Positions 27,242 through 39,795 of a stretch of 64,000 nucleotides of DNA are shown one piece after another. Origin of the DNA: Catellatospora vulcania (lineage in GTDB: Bacteria > Actinomycetota > Actinomycetes > Mycobacteriales > Micromonosporaceae); contig NZ_ML769305.1 of the NCBI RefSeq assembly GCF_009720385.1, forward strand, positions 16,198 to 80,197. The letters run 5' to 3'. Each line of letters starts with the position of its first letter. Positions within the stretch are counted from its first letter, which is position 1. The translations under genes were made by a program, and so were the position numbers. Below the pieces are notes generated by a model. The model was not told where the DNA came from. It saw only the letters and a program-made list of their open reading frames with translations, and did no database searches.

Positions 27242-28579
27242 TCACGACGCACAGGCGGCAGCGGCCGCGTACATCGCGTTCGTGATGGCCGACACATCCT
27301 CATCGGAGCTGACGAAGGGCGGCATCGTGTAGATCAGGTCGCGGAACGGGCGCAGCCATACGCCGTGCGCCACCGCGGCGGCCGTGGCGGCCGCCATGTC
27401 CACGTCGTGGTCGAGCTGCACCACGCCGATGGCGCCGAGCACCCGTACGTCGGCGACGCCGGGCAGCTCACGCACCGGTGCGAGACCGGCACGCAGCCCG
27501 GATTCGATCCGGCGGACGTCGCCCCGCCAGTCACCCGACAGCAGCAGCTCGATGCTGGCGTTCGCGACCGCGCAGGCCAGCGGGTTGCCCATGAACGTGG
27601 GCCCGTGCGCGAGCACCGGCACCGCGCCCTGCGAGATGCCCCGGGCCACCTCGGCCGTGCACAGCGCCGCGGCGAGTGTCAGATATCCGCCCGTCAACGC
27701 CTTGCCCACGCACATCACATCGGGCGTCACCCCGGCGTGGTCGGCGGCGAACAGTTCACCGGTGCGCCCGAAGCCGGTGGCGATCTCGTCGAACACCAGC
27801 AGCACGTCGAACTCGTCGCACAGCTCCCGCAGCGCGCGCAGGTAACGCGGGTCGTGGAAGCGCATGCCGCCCGCCCCCTGCACCACCGGCTCGACGATGA
27901 CCGCGGCCAGTTCGTGCGCGTGCGCCGCGAGCGCGTCCTTGAGCACCGTCACATAGGACTCGTCGTACTCGACCGGGGGAACGTCCACGAACACCTGTCG
28001 GGGCAGCACGTCGCCCCAGAGGGAGTGCATGCCGCCGTCGGGATCGCACACGCTCATCGGCTGCCACGTGTCGCCGTGGTAGCCGCCCCGCCAGGTCGCC
28101 AGCCGCCGCTTGGCCGGGCGGCCGCGCGACACCTGGTACTGCAGGCACATCTTGACCGCGACCTCGACACTCACCGAACCGGAGTCGGCCAGGAACACGT
28201 GCTCCAGCCCGTCCGGGGTGATGTCGACCAGGGTCTTGGCCAGCCGCACCGCGGGCTCGTGGGTGAGCCCGCCGAACATGACATGACTCATCCGCGTGAG
28301 CTGCGCGCTCACCGCGGCGTCGAGCACCGGGTGCCGGTAGCCGTGGATCGCCGCCCACCAGCTCGACATCCCGTCGACCAGCTCGCGCCCGTCGGCCAGC
28401 CGCAGCCTGACGCCCTGCGCGCTCTCCACGACCAGCGGCTCGGCGCGGCCAGGCATCGGCCCGTACGGGTGCCACACATGCGCCCGATCCAGCCGTACCA
28501 ACTCGTCCTGTGTGAAAGGAAGGGCACCTTCACCACGGTTTCCGTTGTGGAAGGCGCCCTTCTCAACCTCGTCGGTCAC
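27242..28579 (-). CDS. bioA: Adenosylmethionine-8-amino-7-oxononanoate aminotransferase
   Basis: A 445-residue class III PLP aminotransferase. [31 protein letters not shown] and [16 protein letters not shown] are BioA hallmarks. The PLP lysine lies in [15 protein letters not shown] and the Asp in [15 protein letters not shown]. It converts KAPA to DAPA in biotin synthesis. The GTG start overlaps the pyrD stop (GTGA). Residues about 6-23 are encoded by a family C palindrome and have no BioA counterpart, so translation may instead begin near [10 protein letters not shown]. It sits inside the pyrimidine operon with no other bio gene nearby. Confidence 0.93.
   Translation of the reverse strand: MTDEVEKGAFHNGNRGEGALPFTQDELVRLDRAHVWHPYGPMPGRAEPLVVESAQGVRLRLADGRELVDGMSSWWAAIHGYRHPVLDAAVSAQLTRMSHVMFGGLTHEPAVRLAKTLVDITPDGLEHVFLADSGSVSVEVAVKMCLQYQVSRGRPAKRRLATWRGGYHGDTWQPMSVCDPDGGMHSLWGDVLPRQVFVDVPPVEYDESYVTVLKDALAAHAHELAAVIVEPVVQGAGGMRFHDPRYLRALRELCDEFDVLLVFDEIATGFGRTGELFAADHAGVTPDVMCVGKALTGGYLTLAAALCTAEVARGISQGAVPVLAHGPTFMGNPLACAVANASIELLLSGDWRGDVRRIESGLRAGLAPVRELPGVADVRVLGAIGVVQLDHDVDMAAATAAAVAHGVWLRPFRDLIYTMPPFVSSDEDVSAITNAMYAAAAACAS
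28520..28561. repeat. Family C palindrome, copy 2, inside the bioA 5' coding end
   Basis: Arms aagggcaccttcaccacgg and ccgttgtggaaggcgccctt, related to the perfect palindrome at 11055-11110 but diverged (one mismatch and a one-base gap between arms). It stays open in the bioA frame. Confidence 0.75.
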
Positions 28580-29624
28580 CGGGTGGCCTCGGGGGCCCGG
28601 GTGGCCGCGGCGCGGATCAGGGCGGGGCCGTGGTAGATGAATCCGGTGTAGAGCTGGACCAGGCTCGCGCCCGCGTCGAACATCCGGGCCGCGTCGTCGG
28701 CGGTCATCAGGCCGCCGACACCGATGACCGGAAGGCGGCCGTTCGTCTCGCCGTGCACGAACGACACGACCTTGTGCGCCCGCTCGGTCAGCGGTGCGCC
28801 GGACAGGCCGCCCGCCTGTGCCGCCGTGGCCTGGTCGGCCGGGGCGACGCCGTCACGGCTGAGCGTGGTGTTCGTCGCGATCAGACCGGCCACCCCCCGG
28901 GCCAGGCACACTTCGAGCAGTTCGGCGACGGCGTGGTCGGTCAGGTCGGGCGCGATCTTCACCAGGACGGGTTTGGCCGACCCCGTGCCCCCGGGCGTGC
29001 CCGCGGGCTCGGTCAGGGCCGCCAGGATCGCGTCCAGCTGGTCGCGGTCCTGGAGGCTGCGCAGCCCCGGAGTGTTGGGCGAGGAGACGTTGACGGCGAA
29101 GTAGTCGCCGTAGGACTTCAGCGCGTCGTAGGACGCCCGGTAGTCCGCCACCGCCTCCTCCAGCGGGGTCACCTTGGACTTGCCCAGCGAGATGCCCAGC
29201 GGCACGCCCAGCGGGCCCAGCTCGGCCAGCCGTCGCGCCAGGGCGTGCGCGCCCTCGTTGTTGAAGCCCATCCGGTTGATGATCGCCCGGCTGTCCGGCA
29301 GCCGGAACAGCCGCGGCCGGTCGTTGCCCGGCTGCGCCAGCGCCGTCACGGTGCCGACCTCGACGAACCCGAACCCGAGCGCGGGCCACGCCTTCAGCGC
29401 GACCCCGTTCTTGTCCATGCCCGCCGCCAGCCCGACCGCGTTCGGGAACCGCACCCCGAACACGTCGACCGGCCGGTCCACCGCGTAGCGGCGCTTGAGC
29501 AGGCTCAGCACCGCCGGCTGCCGGGAGATCCCGGCCAGCCGGCGCAGCGTCCACTCGTGCGCGTGCTCGGCGTCGCCGCCCCCGATCCGGAACAACCGGG
29601 GGCGGACCACCTTCTCGAACAGGG

Positions 29625-29628
<4 letters not shown>
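28576..29628 (-). CDS. pyrD: Dihydroorotate dehydrogenase (quinone), class 2
   Basis: A 350-residue enzyme with the class 2 membrane-associating N-terminal helix ([20 protein letters not shown]), then a flavin TIM barrel: [36 protein letters not shown] with the class 2 catalytic Ser, and [19 protein letters not shown]. It oxidises dihydroorotate and passes electrons to quinone. The GTG start overlaps the carB stop and the stop overlaps the bioA start. Confidence 0.97.
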
Positions 29629-32963
<3,335 letters not shown>

Positions 32964-32964
32964 C

Positions 32965-34104
32965 TCACTTGCCTCCGTTGATGAGTCGCGCGCGGACCTG
33001 GCCGGGTCGTTCGACCAGTTCGACGAAGCGGTCGAACAGGTAGTCGGCGTCGTGCGGCCCCGCTGCCGCCTCCGGGTGGTACTGCACGGTGAAGGCGGGC
33101 ACGTCCAGCGCGCGCAGGCCCTCCACCACGTTGTCGTTGAGGCACACGTGCGACACCTCGACCCGGCCGAACTCCGTGTCGGCCACGCCGTCGAGCGGCG
33201 CGTCGACGGCGAAGCCGTGGTTGTGCGAGGTGACCTCGACCTTGCCGGTGGCGCGGTCCATCACCGGCTGGTTGATGCCGCGGTGGCCGTAACCCAGCTT
33301 GTACGTGCCGAAGCCGAGCGCGCGGCCCAGGATCTGGCTGCCGAAGCAGATGCCGAACAGCGGCAGGCTCCGCTTCATGACCTCCTGCGCCAGCGTCACC
33401 GCGTGGTCGGCGGTGGCCGGGTCGCCGGGGCCGGGCGAGAAGAACACCGCGTCCGCGCCCACCGACAGCAGGTCGCCGAGGGTCGAGTTCGCGGGCAGCA
33501 CGTGCGTGGTCACCCCGCGGGCGGCCAGCCGCCGCGGCACGTTGCGCTTGATGCCCAGGTCCAGTGCCGCGACGGTGAAGCGGTGCTCGCCTACGGCGTC
33601 GACGGTGTACATCTCCGGCGTGGAGACCTGCAGGGACAGGTCCGCCCCGGTCATCTCCGGCTGCTCCAGCACCCGGGCCAGCAGCGCCTGCGGGTCGGTC
33701 TCCACGCTGGACACACCAACCCGCATCGCGCCGCGCTCGCGCAGGTGGCGGGTCAGCGCGCGGGTGTCGACGCCGCTGATGCCGACCACGCCGGAGCGCT
33801 CCAGCCGGGTGCCGAGGTCCTCGGTCGAGCGCCAGTTCGACGGCACCCGCGCCGGGTCCCGCACCACGTAGCCCGCGACCCAGATGCGGTCGGACTCGTC
33901 GTCCTCGTCGTTGACGCCGGTGTTGCCGATGTGCGGCGCGGTCTGCACCACGACCTGGCGGTGGTACGACGGGTCGGTGAGGGTCTCCTGGTAGCCGGTC
34001 ATGCCGGTGGTGAAGACCGCCTCGCCGAAGGTCTCGCCGACCGCCCCGTAGGCCTCACCCCGGAAGGTGCGGCCGTCCTCCAGGACCAAGATTGCTTCGG
34101 TCAC
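32965..34104 (-). CDS. carA: Carbamoyl-phosphate synthase small subunit (glutamine amidotransferase)
   Basis: A 379-residue class I amidotransferase from GTG 34104, overlapping the pyrC stop (GTGA). The N-terminal half has [21 protein letters not shown] and [10 protein letters not shown]. The catalytic triad lies in [17 protein letters not shown] (Cys) and the terminal [10 protein letters not shown] (His, Glu). It supplies ammonia to CarB. It is the fourth gene of the pyr operon. Confidence 0.97.
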   Translation of the reverse strand: MTEAILVLEDGRTFRGEAYGAVGETFGEAVFTTGMTGYQETLTDPSYHRQVVVQTAPHIGNTGVNDEDDESDRIWVAGYVVRDPARVPSNWRSTEDLGTRLERSGVVGISGVDTRALTRHLRERGAMRVGVSSVETDPQALLARVLEQPEMTGADLSLQVSTPEMYTVDAVGEHRFTVAALDLGIKRNVPRRLAARGVTTHVLPANSTLGDLLSVGADAVFFSPGPGDPATADHAVTLAQEVMKRSLPLFGICFGSQILGRALGFGTYKLGYGHRGINQPVMDRATGKVEVTSHNHGFAVDAPLDGVADTEFGRVEVSHVCLNDNVVEGLRALDVPAFTVQYHPEAAAGPHDADYLFDRFVELVERPGQVRARLINGGK

Positions 34105-35396
34105 TTCTGAACCTTTCCGTCGAGCACCGTCGGCACGCCCCGCAGGAAGGTGGCGACGATCCGGCCGGGCACGGTCATCCCGGCGTACGGCGTGTTGTGG
34201 CTGAGACTGGCCAGCCCGGTCGGGTCGACGCTCCACCGCACCGTGGGGTCGACCAGGGTCAGGTTCGCGGGCGCGCCCGCGGTCAGCGCGTTGCCGTGCC
34301 CGTCCAGGCCCGCGATGCGGGCGGGGGCGTAGGACATGCGCTCGGCGATGAGCGGCCAGTCCTCACCGAGCACGTCGAGGACGATGGGCAGCGCGGTCTC
34401 CAGGCCGAGCATGCCGGGGCGGGCGTACGCCCACTCGCACTCCTTGTCCTCCGCGGCGTGCGGGGCGTGGTCGGTGGCCACGATGTCGATCGTGCCGTCG
34501 CGCAGGCCCTCCCGCAGCGCCTCGACGTCGGCGTCGGTGCGCAGCGGCGGGTTCACCTTGTAGACGGGATCGTAGGACTCCGCCTTGTCGTGCGTGAGCA
34601 GCAGGTGGTGCGGGGTGACCTCGGCGGTGACGCGTACGCCGCGGGCCTTGGCCATCCGGATGATGTCGACGCTGCCCGCGGTGGACACGTGGCAGACGTG
34701 CAGGCGCGCGCCGACGTGCCCGGCCAGCAGCACGTCCCGCGCGATGATCGACTCCTCGGCGACCGCGGGCCAGCCGGTCAGCCCGAGCCGGGCCGAGACG
34801 TCGCCCTCGTGCATCTGCGCGCCCTGGGTGAGCCGGGGCTCCTCGGCGTGCTGGGCGATGACGCCGTCGAACGCCTTGACGTACTCCAGCGCCCGGCGCA
34901 TCAGCCGCGGGTCGGCCACGCAGAAGCCGTCGTCGGAGAAGACCCGCACCCGCGCCGCCGAGTCGGCCATCGCGCCCAGCTCGGCCAGGCGCTCGCCGGC
35001 CAGCCCGACGGTGACCGCGCCGATCGGCTGCACGTCGACCAGTCCGGCCTCCTGACCCAGCCGGTACACCTGCTCGACCACGCCGGCCGTGTCGGCGACC
35101 GGCGAGGTGTTGGCCATCGCGCAGACGGCGGTGTAGCCGCCCAGCGCCGCGGCACGGGAGCCGGTGTACACCGTCTCGGCGTCCTCGCGGCCCGGCTCGC
35201 GCAGGTGGGTGTGCAGGTCCACCAGGCCGGGCAGGGCCACCAGGCCGGTGCCGTCGACGACCTCGGCTCCGTCGGCGGCCAGGCCCGGGCCGATCTCGGC
35301 GATGACACCGTCACGCAGCAGCAGGTCGGTGGGCTCGCCGCCCAGCACGCGGGCGTTGCGGATCAGGATGGTCACAGGCGTCCTCCGGACGGTCAT
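34101..35396 (-). CDS. pyrC: Dihydroorotase
   Basis: A 431-residue amidohydrolase. Metal-binding residues lie in [13 protein letters not shown] (HxH), in the HDDGFCV-equivalent [11 protein letters not shown], in LHVCHVST and in [14 protein letters not shown]. It closes carbamoyl aspartate to dihydroorotate. ATG at 35396 overlaps the pyrB stop (ATGA) with GGAGGAG before it. A GTG seven codons later has its own GGAGG six bases away and gives a more typical N-terminus, so the true start is unresolved. Confidence 0.96.
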   Translation of the reverse strand: MTVRRTPVTILIRNARVLGGEPTDLLLRDGVIAEIGPGLAADGAEVVDGTGLVALPGLVDLHTHLREPGREDAETVYTGSRAAALGGYTAVCAMANTSPVADTAGVVEQVYRLGQEAGLVDVQPIGAVTVGLAGERLAELGAMADSAARVRVFSDDGFCVADPRLMRRALEYVKAFDGVIAQHAEEPRLTQGAQMHEGDVSARLGLTGWPAVAEESIIARDVLLAGHVGARLHVCHVSTAGSVDIIRMAKARGVRVTAEVTPHHLLLTHDKAESYDPVYKVNPPLRTDADVEALREGLRDGTIDIVATDHAPHAAEDKECEWAYARPGMLGLETALPIVLDVLGEDWPLIAERMSYAPARIAGLDGHGNALTAGAPANLTLVDPTVRWSVDPTGLASLSHNTPYAGMTVPGRIVATFLRGVPTVLDGKVQK

Positions 35397-36301
35397 CGGG
35401 CTCCTCCGAGGAGGAGGTAGAGGCAGGCCATCCGCACGGAGACGCCGTTGGTGACCTGCTCGACGATGGTGGAGCGGGGCGAGTCGGCCACCTCGGGCGT
35501 GATCTCCATGCCGCGGTTCATCGGGCCGGGGTGCATGACGATCGCGTGCGCGGGCATCCGGCGCAGCCGTGCGCCGTCGAGGCCGTAGCGGCGGGAGTAC
35601 TCCCGGGCCGAGGGGAAGTAGGAGTCGGTCATCCGCTCCCTCTGCACCCGCAGCATCATCACCACGTCGGCCTGCGGCAGCACCGCGTCGAGGTCGTAGG
35701 CGACCTGGACCGAGGCGTTGAGGTCGGTGGGCACCAGGGTCGGCGGCCCGACCAGGGTCACCTTCGCGCCGAGGGTGTTGAGCAGCAGCACGTTGGAGCG
35801 GGCCACCCGGCTGTGCAGCACGTCGCCGACGATGGCCACGTGCAGGCCGTCGAGCCGGCCCATCCGCGAGCGCATCGTGTACGCGTCCAGCAGCGCCTGC
35901 GTCGGGTGCTCGTGGGTGCCGTCACCGGCGTTGAGCACGCTGCCGGTGACCCAGTTGGCCAGGCGGTGCGGCGCGCCGGAGGCGGGGTGCCGGATGACGA
36001 CCGCGTCGGCGCCCATGGCCTGCAGCGTCCAGGCGGTGTCCTTGAGGCTCTCGCCCTTCTCCACGCTGGAGCCCTTGGCCGAGAAGTTGATCACGTCGGC
36101 GCTCAGCCGCTTGGCGGCCGCCTCGAACGAGATCCGGGTGCGGGTGGAGTCCTCGTAGAAGAGGTTCACCACGGTGCGGCCGCGCAGGGTGGGCAGCTTC
36201 TTGATCTCGCGGCCGGAGACGCTGGCCATCTCGGTGGCGATGTCCAGGATCTCTGTCGCGGTGGCCGCGTCCAGGTCGGCCGTCGACAGCAGGTGCTTCA
36301 T
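35393..36301 (-). CDS. pyrB: Aspartate carbamoyltransferase catalytic subunit
   Basis: A 302-residue transcarbamoylase, [19 protein letters not shown] at the start. It carries the carbamoyl-phosphate site [32 protein letters not shown] and [11 protein letters not shown]. No regulatory PyrI gene is nearby. ATG overlaps the pyrR stop (ATGA), so it depends on pyrR translation and hence on the PyrR-binding leader. Confidence 0.98.
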   Translation of the reverse strand: MKHLLSTADLDAATATEILDIATEMASVSGREIKKLPTLRGRTVVNLFYEDSTRTRISFEAAAKRLSADVINFSAKGSSVEKGESLKDTAWTLQAMGADAVVIRHPASGAPHRLANWVTGSVLNAGDGTHEHPTQALLDAYTMRSRMGRLDGLHVAIVGDVLHSRVARSNVLLLNTLGAKVTLVGPPTLVPTDLNASVQVAYDLDAVLPQADVVMMLRVQRERMTDSYFPSAREYSRRYGLDGARLRRMPAHAIVMHPGPMNRGMEITPEVADSPRSTIVEQVTNGVSVRMACLYLLLGGAR

Positions 36302-36900
36302 CGGGTTCCGCCCTTCGAACCGGTGGCGAGGACCACCTCGTCGTTCCCGTCGATCTCCACCAGTTTCACTTTGACCTGCTCGGACAGGGCGGTGGGGATG
36401 TTCTTGCCGACATAGTCGGCGCGGATCGGCAGCTGCCGGTGGCCCCGGTCGACGAGCACGGCCAGCTGCACGGCCGCGGGGCGGCCGAGGTCGGACAGGG
36501 CGTCGAGGGCGGCCCGGATGGTGCGGCCGGAGAAGAGCACGTCGTCGACGAGGATGACCTTGCGGCCGTCGATGCCGCCCACGGGCTCCTCGGTGCGCCC
36601 GACCGCGCGTACGGAGCTGCTGCGCAGGTCGTCGCGGTAGAGCGTGATGTCGAGGATGCCGACGGGCACCTGCACGCCTTCGAAGGCGTGGATGCGCTCG
36701 GCCAGCCGGCGGGCGATCGGGACCCCGCGGGTGGCGATGCCCATCAGCACCACGTCCGCGGCCCCGGAGGTCTTCTCGAGGATCTGGTGCGCGATGCGGT
36801 CCAGCACGCGGGAGACGTCCGCGGCGGAGATCACGATCTTCGTGGGAGCCGGCCCGGCCGGCTGCTGGTGGTTCGACTCGTCTGTCATTGGGCGCGCCAA
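36298..36900 (-). CDS. pyrR: Bifunctional pyr operon regulator / uracil phosphoribosyltransferase, TTG start
   Basis: A PRTase-fold protein with [19 protein letters not shown], the PRPP loop [21 protein letters not shown] and the PyrR-typical [20 protein letters not shown]. In Bacillus it drives transcription attenuation, and in mycobacteria it is reported to repress translation by binding the mRNA next to its own start. The start chosen is TTG 36900 because AAGGAGG stands six bases before it; ATG four codons later lacks a ribosome binding site. The length is then 200 residues. A PyrR-type binding hairpin overlaps this ribosome binding site at 36905-36934. Confidence 0.95.
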   Translation of the reverse strand: MARPMTDESNHQQPAGPAPTKIVISAADVSRVLDRIAHQILEKTSGAADVVLMGIATRGVPIARRLAERIHAFEGVQVPVGILDITLYRDDLRSSSVRAVGRTEEPVGGIDGRKVILVDDVLFSGRTIRAALDALSDLGRPAAVQLAVLVDRGHRQLPIRADYVGKNIPTALSEQVKVKLVEIDGNDEVVLATGSKGGTR

Positions 36901-36904
36901 GGCA

Positions 36905-36934
36905 GACCTCCTTCCCCGCCTCACTGGACGGGTC
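36905..36934 (-). promoter_or_regulatory. PyrR-binding RNA hairpin overlapping the pyrR ribosome binding site
   Basis: The minus strand reads CCCGUCCAGUGAGGCGGG followed by GAAGGAGG. The stem CCCG(U)C/GGCGGG with the GUCCAGUGAGGC core matches the Bacillus PyrR binding loop core (GUCCAGAGAGGCU). The ribosome binding site of pyrR is immediately 3' of, and partly within, the element, fitting translational repression when PyrR-UMP binds. Confidence 0.85.
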
Positions 36935-37111
36935 GTTAAAGGATGTCAATGTCCATGGTCGGCGGGGTGAGCCGACGACCATCTGATCAGTAAACTTAGC
37001 AGTGTGACGGCGGCCTATACGCGCGGGGGTGAGTCAATCCGCAGGTCATACCGTTGACACTGGCGGATCAGTTCAGTTGATCAAGCTGGTCGGATGAGGT
37101 TGTCTCAACTT

Positions 37112-37134
37112 GTGGTCAACGAGCACTTGACCAC
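37112..37134. promoter_or_regulatory. Inverted repeat upstream of bldD, possible operator
   Basis: Perfect arms gtggtcaa/ttgaccac with a 7-base spacer, 79 bases before the bldD ATG. BldD is known in Streptomyces to bind imperfect inverted repeats, including at its own promoter, so autoregulation is plausible. The match to the published BldD box is only partial. Confidence 0.4.
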
Positions 37135-37212
37135 GTGTCTTCCGCGCCGTACCGTCACGCTGCGTAGCGATCGTCGGGGAACCCGCCCCGGCATATAGCT
37201 GGGAGTGTCGGA

Positions 37213-37701
37213 ATGCCGTCTGATTACGCCAAGTCCCTCGGTGCGCGACTGCGCTCCATCCGCCAGCAGCAGGGCCTGTCCCTGCAGGGCGTGGAGGAGA
37301 AGTCGAACGGGCGTTGGAAGGCTGTCGTCGTCGGCTCGTACGAGCGCGGCGACCGTGCTGTCACGGTGTCCCGGCTGGCCGAGCTGGCCGACTTCTACCG
37401 CGTGCCCGTCGGCGAGCTCCTGCCCGACGGCCCGGCCCCGCGCCAGGAGGCAACTAGCAAGATCGTCCTGGACCTGGAGCGCCTCTACGACGGCGCCAAG
37501 GAAGATCTTGCCTCGGTCGCCCGCTACGCGCGCGCCATCCAGCAGCAGCGCGGCGACTACAACGGCCGGGTGCTCTCCATCCGTGCCGTGGACCTGCAGG
37601 CGCTGGCCGTGTTCTACGACTGCACCCCCACCGAACTGATCGAGCGGCTGGCCGACCACGGCGTGCTCGTCGCCGACCCGCGCGCGTTCTTCGCGAGCTG
37701 A
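37213..37701 (+). CDS. bldD: BldD, c-di-GMP-responsive developmental regulator
   Basis: A 162-residue protein. The N-terminal XRE-type helix-turn-helix (about 5-70) has LGARLRSIRQQQGLSLQGVE and WKAVVVGSYERGDRAVTVSRL, which is the BldD form. The C-terminal domain carries R113-G-D115, eight residues, then R124-x-x-D127, exactly the RxD-x8-RxxD motif by which Streptomyces BldD binds tetrameric c-di-GMP and dimerises to repress sporulation genes. GGGAG precedes the ATG. It is divergent from pyrR and convergent with nusB. Confidence 0.97.
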   Translation: MPSDYAKSLGARLRSIRQQQGLSLQGVEEKSNGRWKAVVVGSYERGDRAVTVSRLAELADFYRVPVGELLPDGPAPRQEATSKIVLDLERLYDGAKEDLASVARYARAIQQQRGDYNGRVLSIRAVDLQALAVFYDCTPTELIERLADHGVLVADPRAFFAS

Positions 37702-37717
37702 CACTCTCCCGCACCGA

Positions 37718-37761
37718 CGAAAGCGGCCTTTCACCCCGGCAAGGGTGAAAGGCCGCTTTCG
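37718..37761. terminator. Bidirectional hairpin between bldD and nusB
   Basis: Perfect 19-base arms starting cgaaagcggcctttcaccc around a 6-base loop, midway between the convergent bldD and nusB stops. The CG-rich outer pairs continue with a bulge. Confidence 0.8.
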
Positions 37762-37773
37762 CGTCGGATGTGC

Positions 37774-38211
37774 TCAGTGGCGCGGCGCGTAGTCCGCGAT
37801 ACGGCCGAGCAGGCCGTTGAGGAAGCGCGGCGAATCGTCGGTGGAGAGCTCCTTGGCCAGTTCGACGGCCTCGGTGATGGCCACCGGGTCGTCGATCTCG
37901 GGCACGTAGAGCAGCTCGTACACCGCGATGCGGGCGAGGTTGCGGTCGACCACCGGCATCCGGTCGATCGTCCAGCCCTCGGCGAAGGTGGCGATCGTCT
38001 CGTCGATGTTGTCCAGGTGCTCGTTGACGCCCTCGGCCAGCGACACCGCGTACGGCAGGTGCTCCGGGCGCGGCGCCTCCATGCGCTCCAGGTATGCCGC
38101 CAGCACGGTGCGCACCGGCAGGTCGCGCAGATCCGCCTCGTAGAGCACGTCGAGCGCCCGCTTGCGTGCCTTGCGGCGCGCGGACGACTGCGACTTCGGC
38201 GCCTCAGCCAC
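37774..38211 (-). CDS. nusB: Transcription antitermination factor NusB
   Basis: A 145-residue all-alpha RNA-binding protein: SSARRKARKRALDVLYEADLR, then VVDRNLARIAVYELLYVPEIDDPVAITEAVELAKELS and FLNGLLGRIA. With NusE it binds boxA and supports rRNA antitermination. The GTG start is at 38211 with GGGGGA upstream. It follows efp by 30 bases, an efp-nusB pair seen across actinobacteria. Confidence 0.97.
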   Translation of the reverse strand: MAEAPKSQSSARRKARKRALDVLYEADLRDLPVRTVLAAYLERMEAPRPEHLPYAVSLAEGVNEHLDNIDETIATFAEGWTIDRMPVVDRNLARIAVYELLYVPEIDDPVAITEAVELAKELSTDDSPRFLNGLLGRIADYAPRH

Positions 38212-38241
38212 GAGCAGTCCCCCGGACGGGCGACAGGCCCA

Positions 38242-38799
38242 TCAGGACCGGCCCAGGTAACGGCCGTCGCGGGTGTCGACCTTGATCTTCTCGCCGTTGG
38301 TGATGAACAGCGGCACCTGCACGGTCGCGCCGGTCTCGATGGTGGCCGGCTTGGTGCCGCCGGTGGAGCGGTCGCCCTGCAGGCCCGGCTCGGTGTAGGT
38401 GATCTTGACCATCACGCTGGTCGGCAGCTCGACGTACAGCGGCACACCCTCGTGGGTGGCGACGACCACCTCGGCCTCGGGCAGCAGGTAGTTCACGTTG
38501 TCGCCGACGGTCACGCCGCTGACGTGGATCTGGTCGTAGGTGTCCAGGTCCATGAAGACGAAGTCGTCGCCGTCGGCGTACAGGTACTGCATGGTGCGCT
38601 TGTCGACGTTCGCGGTCTCGACCTTGGTGCCCGCGTTGAACGTCTTGTCGACGACCTTGCCCGTGAGCACGTGCTTGAGGGTCGTGCGCACGAAGGCCGG
38701 ACCCTTGCCGGGCTTCACGTGCTGGAACTCGACGACGGCCCAGAGCTCCTTGTCGAGGTTGAGCACCATGCCGTTCTTGAGGTCGTTCGTGCTAGCCAC
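38242..38799 (-). CDS. efp: Translation elongation factor P
   Basis: A 185-residue EF-P from GTG 38799 ([20 protein letters not shown] eight bases upstream). The three OB/KOW domains include [19 protein letters not shown], whose loop lysine (PGKG) is the usual modification site, and the C-terminal [25 protein letters not shown] signature. It relieves ribosome stalling at polyproline, useful here because several encoded proteins are very proline-rich. It is divergent from the response regulator gene. Confidence 0.98.
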   Translation of the reverse strand: MASTNDLKNGMVLNLDKELWAVVEFQHVKPGKGPAFVRTTLKHVLTGKVVDKTFNAGTKVETANVDKRTMQYLYADGDDFVFMDLDTYDQIHVSGVTVGDNVNYLLPEAEVVVATHEGVPLYVELPTSVMVKITYTEPGLQGDRSTGGTKPATIETGATVQVPLFITNGEKIKVDTRDGRYLGRS

Positions 38800-38992
38800 A
38801 GCCAGGCTCCCGTACATGATCAGATACTTGACAAAGAACAGACCTGACTACTTTACCGGCCCGTGATCTCAGGCCGGGCGCGCGGGTGGCCGGGGACACC
38901 CTGTGACGATCACCCGTCGCGGCCGCCGGTCCGCGACGGTCGCGGCGAGGCGTCCCGAGCGGCCGCGCTAGCCGGGCGAGCACCGCGGTTGC

Positions 38993-38998
38993 TAGCCT
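38993..38998 (+). promoter_or_regulatory. Putative -10 element for a leaderless response regulator mRNA
   Basis: TAGCCT seven bases before the GTG at 39006, which would place transcription start at or next to the start codon. No ribosome binding site is visible before that GTG. Confidence 0.35.
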
Positions 38999-39005
38999 CG
39001 CCGCC

Positions 39006-39674
39006 GTGCGGGTACTGGTGGTAGAGGATGACCCTGAGGTGCGTGGGGTGGTCGTGACCGCCCTGCGCTCGGTCGGGTTCGCCGTCGACCAGGCGGCCGA
39101 CTGGAGCCAGGCCGACGTGAGCATGAGCGTCAACGACTACGACTGCCTGGTGCTGGACCGCATCCTGCCCGAGGGCGACTCCGCCGGCCAGCTGCGCCGC
39201 CGCCGCGAGGCCGGCCTCGGCGTGCCAGCCCTCATGCTAACCGCCCTCGACGACGTCACCGACCGCGTAGCCGGCTTCGAGGCCGGCGCCGACGACTACG
39301 TCGTCAAACCCTTCGTCGCAGCCGAACTGGTGCTCCGCGTACGCGCCCTCTGCCGCCGCCGCGGCACCATGCTCCCCCCGGTGATGCGCGCCGGCGACGT
39401 CGAGGTCGACACCGCCCGCCGCGAAGTCCGCCGCGACGGCGTCCTGCTCACCCTCACCCCCAAGGAGTTCTCCGTCCTGGAGATGCTCCTGGTCCGCCGC
39501 CCCGCCGTGGTCACCCGCGCCGACCTCTTCGAACACTGCTGGGACGAGCAGGCCGACCCCACCTCGAACGTCGTGGACGTCGTCGTAGGCCAACTCCGCC
39601 GCAAACTAGGCGACCCACCCATCATCACGACCATCCGCGGCACCGGCTACCGCGTCGACCTGGCCGGCCGCTGA
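39006..39674 (+). CDS. OmpR/PhoB-family response regulator
   Basis: A 222-residue regulator. The REC domain (1-115) has acidic pair E7-D8-D9, phosphoacceptor in CLVLDRILPEG, MLTALDD and the lysine in DDYVVKPF. The winged-helix DNA-binding domain (about 125-222) ends PIITTIRGTGYRVDL. It is one of few plus-strand genes. A histidine kinase gene follows, separated by a family B repeat, so the pair is cognate by position but may not be strictly co-transcribed. The regulon is unknown; binding near 38800-39005 or 41700 is possible. Confidence 0.95.
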   Translation: MRVLVVEDDPEVRGVVVTALRSVGFAVDQAADWSQADVSMSVNDYDCLVLDRILPEGDSAGQLRRRREAGLGVPALMLTALDDVTDRVAGFEAGADDYVVKPFVAAELVLRVRALCRRRGTMLPPVMRAGDVEVDTARREVRRDGVLLTLTPKEFSVLEMLLVRRPAVVTRADLFEHCWDEQADPTSNVVDVVVGQLRRKLGDPPIITTIRGTGYRVDLAGR

Positions 39675-39680
39675 TGCCCC

Positions 39681-39763
39681 CGACGATCTTGCGCGGCCGG
39701 TGGGTGCGACACACTCATACCGGGCAGAAGGGCAACAGTTCGCGCAAGATCGTCGCGATCTTG
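39681..39763. repeat. Family B element, copy 1, inverted orientation
   Basis: Perfect 14-base arms cgacgatcttgcgc/gcgcaagatcgtcg, with an extra cgatcttg at the right. Read on the minus strand it shares the asymmetric core GCGAAC.GTTGCCCTT and GTGTCG.ACCCAC with copies 2 and 3. It lies 7 bases after the response regulator stop and before the kinase start. Confidence 0.8.
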
Positions 39764-39795
39764 GGTGGCGGGGCGGGGCGGGGCGGGGGTGTGGG

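Larger units (their letters stand above)
36901..37212. other. Divergent control region between pyrR and bldD
   Basis: No gene. The pyrR side holds the PyrR-binding hairpin and, further out on the minus strand, TTGACT near 37030-37035 with AT-richer sequence near 36980-37005. The bldD side holds TTGACA at 37052-37057, an AT-rich stretch around 37066-37085 and a perfect 8-bp inverted repeat at 37112-37134. Its composition is lower in GC than the surrounding genes, as expected for back-to-back promoters. Confidence 0.6.
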
